A stretch of 64,000 bases of DNA from Chrysaora quinquecirrha. Lineage: Eukaryota > Cnidaria > Scyphozoa > Semaeostomeae > Pelagiidae. Shown piece by piece: positions 11,001 through 20,859 of the stretch (its first letter is position 1; every line of letters starts with the position of its first letter). The stretch spans positions 675,501 to 739,500 of the forward strand of contig JACTAT010000371.1 of the NCBI GenBank assembly GCA_014526335.1, written 5' to 3'. Below the pieces are notes generated by a model. The model was not told the DNA's origin. It did not search any database and worked only from the letters and a program-made list of their open reading frames with translations. The position numbers and the translations under genes are program-made.

Positions 11001-11752
11001 AGGAAGAAACCATTTGACGGTCAGTATAAGGTCCTACAATACCAGCAGGCATTTCCTTTGCAAGAATTGTATACTCGCTGTACAGATTTTATACCAGAAG
11101 TGAGACCAACTGCATCAGATTTTGCAACACCACTCAGTTCAGAGAAGGAACAGGATTGTATCAATATTCATTTAAATGTTTCACAAAATTCTGCATGTCA
11201 AGAAAATGATATCTTTTTTGCTAGAGGGTTCATTGTAACAAGCCAAGCCCCAAATGATGGAAGAAATGCATGCTCTTTCCTTTCAATTGCAACCATAGCG
11301 AGGATCCTGGCTTTGGGGAATTCAATTGCACTATTAGCAGAAGAGCAAATCCTATCTGTTCCTGGGTTGATCAACAGTGCCAGAGATGTGGAAAGATTAC
11401 ATGACCCATTTGAAGCATACAAGATGCTTGTGGAACAGCATGTTTTGGAAGCTGAATTTCACCTTCAAGAGTTGTTACTGAAGGATGAAGTTAGTCTTGT
11501 TCTTTTAGCTAAAGGGAAGCAAGAGTTTCTAAATGCTATGTCATCTTGTTTAATGGTGAAATTGCTTGTGTTGCATACACTTATGGAATGTACACCATGG
11601 TAATTTGTGCTTTAAACAATAAGCTTCCTTTGATTAATGCACACCCAATCCCAACAGAGCTTGTTGGAAACAGAAATGGAATGATCAAGGTTTACCCCAA
11701 AACAACAAAGACATTCATGTGTCTGTATGGAGATGGATCAAGCGATGATTAA
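11001..11752 (+). pseudogene. Unrecognised ORF, possibly cysteine-peptidase-like
   Basis: About 250 codons in two overlapping frames (switch near 11545). Two features suggest a papain-like or related cysteine peptidase: DGRNACSFLSIATIARIL, with a Cys at the start of a helix, and about 150 residues later LINAHPIPTELVGNRNGM, with a His in a strand-like context. MULE and related transposons sometimes carry OTU or ULP peptidases, so the neighbourhood fits. The assignment is inference only. The frame is fused upstream to LINE ORF2, so its true start is missing. Confidence 0.35.
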
Positions 11753-12326
11753 TCAAAAGTGGGATTAGAGAGGAACAATCCAGTCAATCTTTTATTGTTG
11801 TTACTGTTTCCAATGAGTAAGTTCATCCTCTAAATGAAAAATTCCTCAATATGTATCTAAGAATGCTAGAAGGATAAATCTAAAGATGTGCCTAGGCGGA
11901 TTTTAATCATTTGAGCACAAGGCATTGAAATTCATTCGTATTCCTAGGGCTGAAATGAAACAATTACTATTCAGCTCTGAATCAATTAAACAGAATCTGC
12001 CAAGCAGGTCTTTAGATATATCCTTATTCATTACAAATTCTCAAATTATCTTAAAAAGCATGTTACATATGCACAAAACAATGTTTTGCTGTACTGGTTT
12101 CAGGGCGACTTTTGCCGTGCTTTGTTTTGATTTATTATCCTCAATTTTCAAAAAAATTCATAGGGGGGAAAACCATGTTGATGTGCACGAGGCATGACAG
12201 TTGTATTAACTTGAATTAACAGTTTATTACAGCATGTCCTCTGATGGGAAATCAGCATTTGTGGCTAAGAAAGAAGATCCAATTTGAAAGATTACGGATC
12301 TGATAACTTCAAGTGCAGAGGATTAT

Positions 12327-12650
12327 TTGGCAAATCTGACAATGGAGAGACAGAATATTACTATTGACTTGACCATAGAGGAACCAAAGACAATAGAAAA
12401 CATACCAGATCTTTTCAGTGAAGAGCAAGTTCAACATGAAACCATTCAAGTGCATCAGCAACAGGCTTCAAAGCTGCCCTCCCTCTTTGCACCAGTCTCA
12501 AGCAAGCAAAAAAGAAAGACTGATTGTCCCTCAGGCAATATTAACATGGCAAAGAAAGCGAAATTCATGACATTAAAGGAATATAAGGAATGTGCAAGTA
12601 TTGATAAGTCAGAAAATGCTGGATATGAAATTCATAGAGACAACTTAGAA
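12327..12650 (+). pseudogene. Acidic exon-like ORF upstream of transposase
   Basis: About 108 codons beginning MANLTMERQNITIDLT, with a basic patch (SSKQKRKTD, MAKKAKF) that could be a nuclear-localisation segment. The frame reaches a GT at 12651 (GAAGGTATTTT), a plausible splice donor. The following 130 residues of open frame are AT-rich intron-like sequence. It is likely the N-terminal exon of the transposase gene that follows, but I recognise no domain. Confidence 0.35.
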
Positions 12651-13210
12651 GGTATTTTATTGATTTTCTTTGCAAATTATTATTTATTTTCATATATTTT
12701 CATTATTTGCCTTGTTATACAAACAGGGTGCATCAAAAAGAACTTTACAAATTTGAAAATTTGTTGTCTGGAGAATACTTGATATGTAACTTTGAATTAA
12801 TAAGAGTTTGGATGATACATGTATTGGGAAGGAATTTTTAGGCTTCTTGATTCATTTTCTGAGAATAGAATTAGAGCGAAAACACTTCTTAAATATTGTT
12901 GAAAGGACTATTAAGTCATGCCTCATATCAAGTCAAGTATGTGCAACATCCTGCAGGTTCAACACAGTCTGACCAAGCCCTACAACCAACTGGTATATTT
13001 GGTGTTGAAAAATTATACTGTGTCTTGTTATCATTCTATTCATTTTATAGATCTCAAAGAGAGAACACCATTTTTAAAGAAGGAGATCATAAATTAAGCA
13101 TAGATGAAATAATTAAAGTGTGGGTGGAGGAAACTGTGGATCCAGAGGATATTTGCTATGCCGTGCCATCTGGCATCAGACGCAGCTGAACATTTGTTGT
13201 CAAGCTGAGG

Positions 13211-15140
13211 ATGAAGGATTACGAAGATGGTGTCTTTGAAAAAGACCTTGGTGCTCACGACAATGGAATTTATGGCTGCCACGCTCGCCCTTCTACTCTG
13301 TACAGCCTTACTTTCAATAATGAAGGGAAGGTAACCAGAAAGTCACAATTGAAGGCAAGCTCACCAGTGGATAACATCAGTGATGTGTTTATCATAAAGC
13401 GACATTATAGTTGGCACTGCAGTAACGATGATTTCAAGAGGACAATTGTAACTGTTAGACATGGAGACTCTGTTCTTTCATTTGCTATTATCCGATATGA
13501 AGTTCCTGTTGGTTGTTTCATTTCACCAAAGCCCCATGGTAATAGTTGTGGAACACAGTCTTTTTATACGGCAAAGGCATCTATGCTGCAGGAAATGAGG
13601 AGTAAAGCTGGGAAAGAGCAACCTAAACACACCATACAAACCATTCAAGAGAGCTTATCTTCTGCACATGTCCCAAAACCATCAGAAATTCCACGAAATA
13701 GGCAGCAAGTCTATAACCAAAACAAACAAGTTCCCAACCGTGGAATATTGAATGCGACAGGTCCTGAGAGGCTTCCTGATGATGCTGAGTGAAGGGAACT
13801 TTTTACGTGATGTTGCTTTCAGTTTTGGAAAAAGAAAAGGAGAAAATCGAACCCACCCTTGTACGTTTGCCGCCACAGCTGCAACAATAAGCTGGATAAA
13901 AAAAATTTGCAGTGGCCCACACCCTAAAGCACAGCTACAAATTGATATGACATACCACAATGGGATGTTCTATGCAACAACGGCTGACTTCTTGAATCCA
14001 GTGTTTGTGTATGCTTCAAACGTAAAAAAGCACCCAACAACAATAGGTGCGCTTATGACCTTAACAAAAAAAGAAGAAGCATATTATACATACCTTGCCA
14101 AAAATTTGAAAAAAACTGGGATCACCACTCTCACTTATGTGACAGATGGCGAAGCGGCACTCGAGAATGCATTTGAAGCAGCATTTCCTATTGATGAACC
14201 TGGTAACAATCATCTGCGTTGCTTTCCACATGTTGATTTGGACATGAAAAGCTCTTGAGCAAAATTGTTGATGACCAGACATCAAAGAAAATTCGAAGAG
14301 AAATTCTTGGAACAGAATTTGATGGAAAAAGAGTGAAAGGGCTCGTTGATGCCAGTGATATTGTGGAGTTTGAAGAGAGGTTGGTAACACTGGAGAAGAC
14401 ATGGCCCAAGGAATTCATTGAGTGGATGATGGTGAAAGAAGGCAGAAAGAGATCCTTATATGATACACTGGAAACGTGAATGTCTGAAGATGTAAGAATG
14501 GCAGCAGGTCTTAGAAACCCGCCCAATGAAAGTGTTAACCAGCGTGTAGAAGCCATGAATAGGGTCATCAAAGATGCAGCTTCCAGACACATAATGGATC
14601 AAGTTTCCTTTTTCGAAGTGATATATGACAAGGTATTCAAACAGCAAGAAGAAGAATACCTAAAGGCCTTCATTGGAGATGGCGAATATCGACTCTCCCC
14701 AGCATACCCACAGTATTACAAAGATCCTCTGATCTGGAGAACCATGACGTCATCACAACGGCAAGCTCATGTTGACAAGATTTTTAGCAATCCTATTTCC
14801 AAAAACGAATGTGACAGCATTTCTACAAAACATTTATCAATATCAGTTGAGGAAAGCAAATTTGATTGCTGTCCTTCATACAGGCTTGCATCCATCTGGA
14901 AGAAAGCTAGTTCAATTTTGTCAAAACATGCAGTGATCCCACTTGGCAATGAAAAATTCTGTGTGACTGAATTTGGTAAGAGTTGTGATGTGTCTTGCAA
15001 GGGCAATGCCTTTAAATGTTCTTGCCAAGATTTCATGAGTACTTCCGGAATGTGTCCCTATGTACTTGTTGTGGCAGATACACTTGGCTCTTTGCGTCTT
15101 TTGATAGACAGTTATAAGAGAAAGAATAACCAGGGCTTCT
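13211..15140 (+). pseudogene. MULE-type transposase with SWIM-like zinc motif
   Basis: Catalyses cut-and-paste transposition in intact relatives. The N-terminal part contains KRHYSWHCSNDDFKR. The DDE core follows: QIDMTYHNG (first Asp, about 13945), YVTDGEAALENAF (second Asp, about 14140) with LRCFPHV, and NESVNQRVEAMNRVIKD (third acidic residue, about 14530). At about 15000-15060 FKCSCQDFMSTSGMCPY resembles a SWIM finger with its last His replaced by Tyr. Three frame changes (near 13790, 14255 and 14480) and the lost SWIM ligand make it a pseudogene. Confidence 0.8.
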
Positions 15141-15142
15141 GA

Positions 15143-15673
15143 TCCTTTCACAACAAAGTTAACAGAGATGCTGGACAGAAGCCGGGACAAAAGAAACCCA
15201 AACGAGGTCGACAACAAATTTCCATGGAGCCGGTTGTAAATATTGAAAACCCAGTGGATCCAGTCCTTGACTTTCGGAAACCGTTTCACCCAACAGAAAT
15301 CTGGCACAACAATGAGCCATTTGAGATTGTCCTTGTGGGAAGCATTGAAATTGCCAAACGATGCGAAAAGTGTTTGATGGAGTTTCCAAAAGAAAATGAT
15401 CTCATAAATGTACCATATGATTTGGGTATTAAACACAGGCAGAGATATCAATGACCAGTGTATGATTCTAGTGTCAAACCTAGGAAATCTCTCAGAATGG
15501 AGTTGTCAAAATTCCACAAGAAGGACAAATTTTATTGTGTAAAGAAGGACTGCATACTGTCACATCATCCCTACTTTTGGAAAGGGAAGCTGTCACCTGG
15601 CTTGGGGGTGCAGCTTAAAAAAGGCCACAAGAAATTACTAAGGGAGAACTTGCACTTTGAGGTCACTGAGTAG
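15143..15673 (+). pseudogene. Cysteine-rich C-terminal ORF of the MULE-like element
   Basis: Continues from the transposase after a stop at 15140. It begins with a lysine-rich stretch, then IWHNNEPFEIVLV and a C-x2-C motif (RCEKCLMEFPKEN). An in-frame TGA at 15452 interrupts it after RHRQRYQ-like residues. A second cysteine cluster, FYCVKKDCILSHHPYFWKG, completes a potential zinc site. The same order of HNxEPF, CxxC and CVxxxC...HPYFWKG is one I associate with the end of such transposase proteins. It probably binds DNA or zinc. Confidence 0.5.
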
Positions 15674-15981
15674 ACGATATTTCCTACTGATTTTAAAGTG
15701 CACCTTCACCCAAAATTTTTTTTTTCGTAAATCATTAGAATCCGATATGCATATTATAAAAGTGAAAACAGAAGTCAAATCTGGGGTATATTTTTGAAGT
15801 TATGGCTGTTTAAAGTAAGATCTGCTGTGCCGAGGAACGTGCCCATTTGGGCCTGGGAACTGATGACGTCTACCCAGTAACCCAGAATCTTCACAAAATG
15901 AACTCGTACATATTCCTGCATGGAAGATCAGTAAGTTCGCCTGTGTTTGACTAAAGGAAAACGAAGGATTTCACAGCCAAA
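15674..15981. other. Intergenic, no gene
   Basis: AT-rich sequence with an A/T run near 15714-15726 and no ORF or RNA gene. It may hold the promoter of the P2X7-like gene that starts at 15982, but no motif is clear. Confidence 0.4.
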
Positions 15982-16253
15982 ATGAGTACATCTGACTCTG
16001 AAAGCTCTCATACTTGTTTTGGGAGCTTGTCTGACGCAGCTGAGCTTTCAAATTTTGAGTTTGAAGACGAAAGCTATCCAAACGAAGCTTTGGAATATAG
16101 TCAAAGAGATGAATGGTCTGGCATGCCTCATCAAGACGATCCTATCACTGATGCAGAGTTTGACAGTCAATACCGACAAGAAGTCTTAGTGAGACAAGAA
16201 AGATTGGAAACTCTTGAAGATCGTTTCCAGCAACGTGTGGATGTTAATGAATG
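15982..16253 (+). CDS. P2X7-like intracellular-domain protein, exon 1
   Basis: Starts ATG at 15982 and encodes 90 residues of acidic, Ser-rich leader ending VDVNEW. It is followed by a splice donor GTATGTT at 16254. Spliced to 16461 it restores a Trp codon (TG|G) and runs into the cysteine-rich domain. No transmembrane segment is present, so this is a stand-alone cytoplasmic or nuclear protein and not a channel. Start choice: it is the first ATG after stops and follows AAA (CCAAAATGAG). Confidence 0.65.
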
Positions 16254-16460
16254 GTATGTTCTTTTTTGCATAATAAACTTTTGATCCTTAGATATTTAAG
16301 ACATTGGAAAGTTGCAGATTTGTTTTTGTCGCAAGCGTGTTGTGATAGCGCCATGGCTGGAATCTCCTGGCACATATTTTTTTATTAGTCTGTTATATTG
16401 AGAATCTGAATTAAATCTGATACAAATTTTAATTCATGTTTCTTGCAATATTATTTGCAG

Positions 16461-16740
16461 GTGCAAATGTGGTAACTGTTCATTGACCTATATTACAAAA
16501 AAAGAGGAGTTTAGCTGCTGTACTGAGATACAACAGTGTATGGATGCCCTCACAGAGTTGGTCATTGCAGACATTGGAGAAGGGACCAAACTTCAATGCA
16601 TTACTGAACATCCGGGTTTTGCTTAAGTCTGCCTTGCTAAATGGAGCCTCAGGGTTGCGGCAGCAAAATTCAAGACGAGAGGGAACCAAGGGAGTTTCTT
16701 TTGGTCAGCATATGATAAGCAATCATGTACAAGCAGAAGG
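16461..16740 (+). pseudogene. P2X7-like intracellular-domain protein, exon 2, frameshifted
   Basis: After an acceptor (TTATTTGCAG) the exon encodes CKCGNCSLTYITKKEEF, SCCTEIQQC and CITEHPGF: the cysteine pattern of the P2X7 C-terminal domain found in many cnidarian proteins. A stop at 16624 follows immediately, but shifting one base restores VCLAKWSLRVAAAKFKT to about 16735, the expected continuation. So a 1-base frameshift has hit the gene. The domain then ends where minus-strand LINE sequence begins (about 16745), so the 3' end is missing. Confidence 0.7.
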
Positions 16741-16744
16741 TTGT

Positions 16745-18612
16745 CAAAAATAGACCGGGACAGAACAAGTTTGATCTGAGTGAATGATATAATGTAAAAC
16801 ATTTTTTAGACGGAGAGTAATCGCTTTGGCAGCTATTTTATAATCAAAATTCAATAAAGATATAGGTCGCCAATTCTTCAGATCCAGTTTATCACCCTTC
16901 TTGAAGATTAGGGACAGAATTGCCTCACGCATTGAATTGCAGAGACGTTGTCTCATGAAACAAAAACGAAAAACATCAACAATGTCATTTGCTATGTCCG
17001 CCCAAAAGAAAACATAAAACTCTGATGGGAATCAATTAAATCCTGGTGATTTGCAAGGCTTCATCATTTTTAGAGCTTCAAGGCATTCTTCCTTAGTAAG
17101 TGGAGATTCAAGCAAGTCTCGAATCCCATCAGGAAGTAATCTGTCAATAGTCTGCAGCAAAAAGTTTTGACAAGTTTCATCAACCTCTTCATTGCTATAA
17201 AGGTCTGAAAAGAAATTTGATATTTCTTGCATGCCCTCATTAGTTGAACCAGCAATAGATCCATCTTTACGACGTAAAGATGTTAGAACTTTATTTGCTT
17301 GTCTCTTGTTTTCAAGTCCATAGAAGAATTTGGATGATTTTTCAAATTCAGAGTAATGCAACTCTTTTGATCAAATTCTAGTGCCAGAAATTCTATGCAG
17401 GTCGAGTTTCTCAAGTTTCTTACGAGCCTCAGAGGCTTTAGATTTGCCATTTGGATCTACAGAAATTTGTTGAATTTCATGTTCAAGCCTTGAACGCTCT
17501 TCCCACCACATCTTTGCTGCTCCTTTAGCGAAGACAGGGTTAGAAAGAAGACTGGTATTAAACTTCCATGTACCACTGCCTCTTGTAGCTACTGACACAG
17601 GACTAAAAGATAAGCTAGGGCCATCATGGTCAGAAAATTGAAAGCAAGTGATACCAGTCAATTTACTATTATTAGCAATGTCATTAGAGACAAAAAATTT
17701 ATCAAGGCGACAAGAGACTGTGTGATTTTTCCATGTAAATACCCTGGCAGAGGGTTTTTACACCTATAAATGTCAGTAAGACCAAATGTATTCATAAGGT
17801 TATGAAGTTCTTTCAGGTCTGAAATACCTAGCTGCCGGTCACCTCCAGATTTATCTAGGAAACTATCTTTAATACAGTTAAAGGCGCCACCAACAATAGT
17901 AGGCAAGCCTTCCTTAATGAGGCTGAACAGGGAGGAGAAAAATCACACCTGCTTGAAACAGTGTTTGGGGCGTAAATGTTAACTAGCTGGAGTGAAGAGC
18001 TATCGATATCCAGAACAAGTCGGACCCATCTACCATTGATGATGCAGCAATAGAAACAGGAAAGTTTTTACCCAGTAGAATGGCAGTACCACAGCTGTAG
18101 TTAGTACTGAAAGAAAAGTAACACTGCCCTTCCCAAAGTTGAGAAATTGCTCTACAGCTCTCAGTTGAGGTAAGGTGTTTCTCCTGCAGAAAGATGACAT
18201 CAATATCACGCTAGCGAATCTATAATCACTACTGTGGTGGATAATCACTACTGTGGTGGTACTATTTGCGTACTGTGGAGGTAGTTTCTGCGTATCAGTA
18301 GTGATTATCCACCACAGTACTCCAAAACTGCCACCACCGCAAGCATAGTAAACCACCACAAGTAGTGATTATCCACCACAGTAAGCCAAAACTGCCACCA
18401 CCGCAAGCATAGTAAACCACCACAAGTAGTGATTATCCACCACAGTACGCAGAAACTACCACCACAGTACGCAAATAGTACCACCACAGTAGTGATTATC
18501 CACCACAGTAGTGATTATAGATTCGCTAGCGTGAATATTAAGAGTAGCAAGCCAGAGTAAAATATTTCGACATTTAAGAAAATTCACATACCATTAACAT
18601 TTAAAGATGTCA
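16745..18612 (-). pseudogene. LINE ORF2 endonuclease and RT N-terminal remnants
   Basis: Pieces in order on the minus strand: MTSLNVNGM start (18612), interrupted by the MITE; DVIFLQEKHL (just below 18207); GGAFNCIKDSFLDKSGGD (17880); FSDHDGPSLSF and WKFNTSLL (17640-17540); and the RT finger region FEKSSKFFYGLENKRQANK...LTKEECLEALKMMKPCKSPG, then IFKKGDKLDLKNWRPISLLN (16910) and the beginning of the palm. It is broken by stops and shifts and truncated before the YxDD box. Confidence 0.8.
18207..18533. mobile_element. MITE with long terminal inverted repeats, 5-bp TSD
   Basis: The 327-bp element starts CACGCTAGCGAATCTATAAT and ends with the exact reverse complement. The inverted repeat extends some 80 bp and is itself built of repeated CTACTGTGGTGG units. 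AATAT flanks both ends (18202-18206 and 18534-18538). An internal motif CCACCACCGCAAGCATAGTA occurs twice. It has no coding capacity and sits in the LINE ORF2, splitting the endonuclease N-terminus. The CAC termini and 5-bp duplication recall Transib, but superfamily assignment is uncertain. Confidence 0.85.
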
Positions 18613-18669
18613 TATTTATTTGAGGACACATTGTCATTTAGGGAAGAGAAATCAAGTCTATTACCTTCC

Positions 18670-19840
18670 TTATCGTTTTACTTTTCTTCTGTTCTTCACC
18701 TGGTCATTACTAGATTTAACCGAATCTTCACTGTCTTCTCTGGCTCTCTTAGAGCAAACTGATAAGCGGCTTTGATCAGAGTCATATCCAGAAAGAGTTG
18801 TGGCAACTATGGTGTGAGGTGCATCTGCATGAGTTGGGGCTGAAACATCGTATGCAGGAGGAGGCGGAGCTGCACTGTCTCCCAAAATGGACTCAACAAC
18901 TTCACTCTCTTCCACTTCATCAGCTTGTGTAGGAGCAGGCTCAGGTTGAGATGAAGGCTCAGACTGAGAAGGGTCATCGAAAACATCAGGTTGAGAAAGA
19001 TTTGGTGGATGTGGCAAGTCATCCCATTCGAAATCGTCATCAGAATTGGCCTCTGCCTCCCAGAAATCAGGGCAGTTACGAAGACTGTGGGAATCAAGAC
19101 GACTAAGACCACAGAGTGGTGGCCTAGGGCAGGCATCTTTTGAATGCCCGGTTTCACCACAGTTAAAGCATTTATATCTCTGGCAACCAAAAGCCTCATG
19201 ATTCAAGCCATCATAGCGGTGGCATGTTCTAGGCTGTCCAGGGTATTGGAACATAATACTGTAGGATACAAATTGAATAAAGCTGGGAATATGACGATGA
19301 AGTGCGACCCTGACTGTAATATGACCATTGAAGACGTCAGTTCCATGAATTTTATTTCTACGCACATCTATAACATGACCATATTTTCGCTCAGCCGGTG
19401 CTTAAATACATCTGTTGACATTTCAAATCGAGCATACAGGACAGAGACAAATGTAACATTTAAACCCGGATCGTCAACTGGGACAAGTACACCACCAATA
19501 GTTATTCTCCCTGCTAAGAATAATCTATCTCTCTCAGCAACAGACTTCAGGGTTACCACAAAGTCTCTATTTTGGTTTTGCTGAATGCAGCAAGACCAAG
19601 GTTCGAGACAGCATCTAGAACATCAGTATTGCCAGCTCTTATTTTACTGGCTTTTATGATAACAGTAGTAGGACGTCTACCAATCTCACTATGAGCTGAC
19701 AACCTTCGGTATAGGATAGTCTCATTATCCACAGGTTGAGATTCAGGAGCAGGTCCATCCACAACACCAACTGCACTTCTGTATGATCTTTCAGGATTCA
19801 TTCTACCTTTCAAAGCACTTGTGTTTTCTCCACTGAACAA
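18670..19840 (-). pseudogene. LINE ORF1 with CCHC zinc knuckles (U2-linked family)
   Basis: Three frame segments (19840-19553, 19559-19368, 19365-18670) together encode an ORF1-type nucleic-acid-binding protein. The last segment has a knuckle array: CHRYDGLNHEAFGC, CFNCGETGHSKDAC and a third degenerate CGLSRLDSHSLRNC. An acidic/proline-rich tail and a basic end (KNRRKVKR) follow. Two frameshifts inactivate it. The three-knuckle arrangement differs from the two-knuckle, Q-rich ORF1 of the U1-type LINE, supporting two distinct families. Confidence 0.8.
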
Positions 19841-19939
19841 ACAGATGAAGGTTGATCTGATACTGACCAGAGGTCAGTGAATCGTCAACTTGAGTTTGGT
19901 TCAGGCCGATAGTGCTTCGCCCTCATCTTTTCATCTTTT

Positions 19940-19959
19940 CCAAAAGGCCGAGAAGCGAT
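19940..19959 (-). ncRNA. U2 snRNA gene, first 20 nt only
   Basis: On the minus strand ATCGCTTCTCGGCCTTTTGG is the U2 5' end, preceded by the same upstream sequence as the complete U2 at 36363 (reverse of ACGAACTAGTCTTC.CTTCAGG). After G20 the sequence becomes LINE 5' end (AAAAGATGAAAAG). It is the upstream remnant of a U2 gene hit by the LINE at 16745-19939. This copy has the canonical GG at positions 11-12. Confidence 0.85.
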
Positions 19960-20102
19960 AACGAACTAGTCTTCACTTCAGGCCGCGTCTCCCCACATGT
20001 TGCAATCACACGTGGGTTCAGGACAGCCACACGGAATTGCCAGTCCGTGTGCAATACCTGGCTGGCTACGTCGGTTGAAAAGGACTGCAATTGCAAAAAG
20101 TG

Positions 20103-20222
20103 AAGCCTACAACACCAGGTGTTCCCAGGCGGTCACCCATCCAGGTACTGACCTGGCCCGACCATGCTTGACTGCGGTGATCGGACGAGAACCGGTATAT
20201 TCATGGTGGTATGGTTGTAGGC
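20103..20222 (-). rRNA. 5S ribosomal RNA
   Basis: A 120-nt sequence on the minus strand starts GCCTACAACCATACCACC and ends GGTGTTGTAGGCTT, so the ends pair as helix I. It includes the typical internal control region (AGCATGGTCGGGCCAGGTCA, then AGTACCTGGATGGGTGACC). It lies between a U1 half upstream and U2 remnant downstream in the array. It differs from the copy at 36515 by two substitutions; this copy has CCGGTTCTCGTCCGATC. Structurally it appears functional. Confidence 0.96.
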
Positions 20223-20267
20223 GAAAGCTAGGGGGCAAATGTGCACGACACTACAGGCTCAAGAGGT

Positions 20268-20320
20268 ACACATGCACATGCACATGCACATGCACATGCA
20301 CATGCACATGCACATGCGCG
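20268..20320. repeat. (ACATGC)n microsatellite, about 8 units
   Basis: Hexamer repeat about 45 bp upstream of the 5S start (minus). The homologous spacer at 36680 has about 6 units. The long Met-His and Cys-Ala style frames over it on both strands are artefacts of the repeat. Confidence 0.9.
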
Positions 20321-20322
20321 TA

Positions 20323-20682
20323 TACCGTTTGATCGATGTGAAGTGGATGGGTGTAGATGTTGGTGATGGTGTGCAGTGGTGCCAAGGTTGTGTGGTGAGG
20401 AGAGGAGTCTGTGCAGTTGGAGCAGCAGGCGTGGCATTCGTTGAAGCCCAGCTTGCTCTTTCATGGTGAGGGAAGTGATGGGCTTCCAGTTGCGGCTGTA
20501 CGAGTGTGGGAAATGTTCGTGCATCTTCCGGCATCTGGAGTGGAGGATGTGGTAAACAGGAAAGCGTTGGTACGTGCACACTATTTGTAGAGTAAGGGAA
20601 TTGTTGTCTCGAGAGATGCCTGGTATCTGGCAAATCGTGCTGGTGTGCTGACATGTATGCAGAATTTGACATTAGTACTATT
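20323..20682 (-). other. U1-5S intergenic spacer
   Basis: Nearly identical to 36722-37083, which shows the two array units are recent duplicates or homogenised. A partial copy is at 52889-53015. Only DNA-level conservation is seen; the long open frames in it are unsupported. Confidence 0.7.
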
Positions 20683-20824
20683 GGAAGGGGACTAGCCCAA
20701 ACGCAGGTCCCCACTACCAGAAATTGTACGGTCGAGTTACCAACGTTTGCGTTAATCGCAGGGGTCAGCCAAACTGAACTGCAATGGAAAGGCCTCGCCC
20801 TCGAAGAATCTCCTTGTTGATCAA
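20683..20824 (-). ncRNA. U1 snRNA gene, 3' part (5' end split off by LINE)
   Basis: Minus-strand sequence begins TTGATCAACAAGGAGATTC, corresponding to the U1-70K-binding loop of stem-loop I. It continues CCAGGGCGAGGCC, the U1-A loop region, ATTGCAGTTCAGTTTGGCTG, AACTCGACC, the Sm site AATTTCTGG, and ends with stem-loop IV (TAGTGGGGACCTGCGTT...GTCCCCTTCC). U1 nucleotides before TTGATCAA are replaced by the A-rich 3' end of a LINE. The missing 5' half lies 15 kb away at 35790-35812. Confidence 0.93.
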
Positions 20825-20859
20825 TTTTTTTTTTTTGAGCTAGGCACATGCCTACGCCC

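Larger units (their letters stand above)
11001..15673 (+). mobile_element. MULE-like DNA transposon remnant
   Basis: A block of foreign coding sequence lies between two 3'-truncated LINEs. It contains a possible peptidase ORF (11001-11752), exon-like pieces with GT/AG-looking boundaries (12327-12650, 12930-13190), a MULE transposase with a SWIM-type motif (13211-15140) and a downstream cysteine-rich ORF (15143-15673). Terminal inverted repeats were not found by eye, so the borders are only the limits of recognisable coding sequence. Confidence 0.6.
16745..19939 (-). mobile_element. U2-linked Tx1-type LINE, minus strand, 3' part lost
   Basis: Its 5' end abuts U2 nucleotides 1-20 (19940-19959). 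It contains ORF1 (19840-18670), ORF2 start (18612) and endonuclease/RT remnants to 16745, where the RT is cut off and the P2X7-like gene begins. The sequence family is that of the 4.3-8 kb LINE, which has its 3' end in U2; the two copies therefore show both junction types. A MITE is inserted near the ORF2 start. The missing 3' end indicates a deletion or rearrangement after insertion. Confidence 0.8.

Noticed and set aside
18211..18487. Repetitive ORFs rich in VVLFAYCGGSF
   Set aside because: Translation of MITE inverted repeats.
20228..20849. Long open frames over the U1-5S spacer and (ACATGC)n on both strands
   Set aside because: They arise from a stop-free hexamer repeat and conserved non-coding spacer; the DNA is explained by U1, 5S and spacer sequence, and no codon-level conservation is seen.
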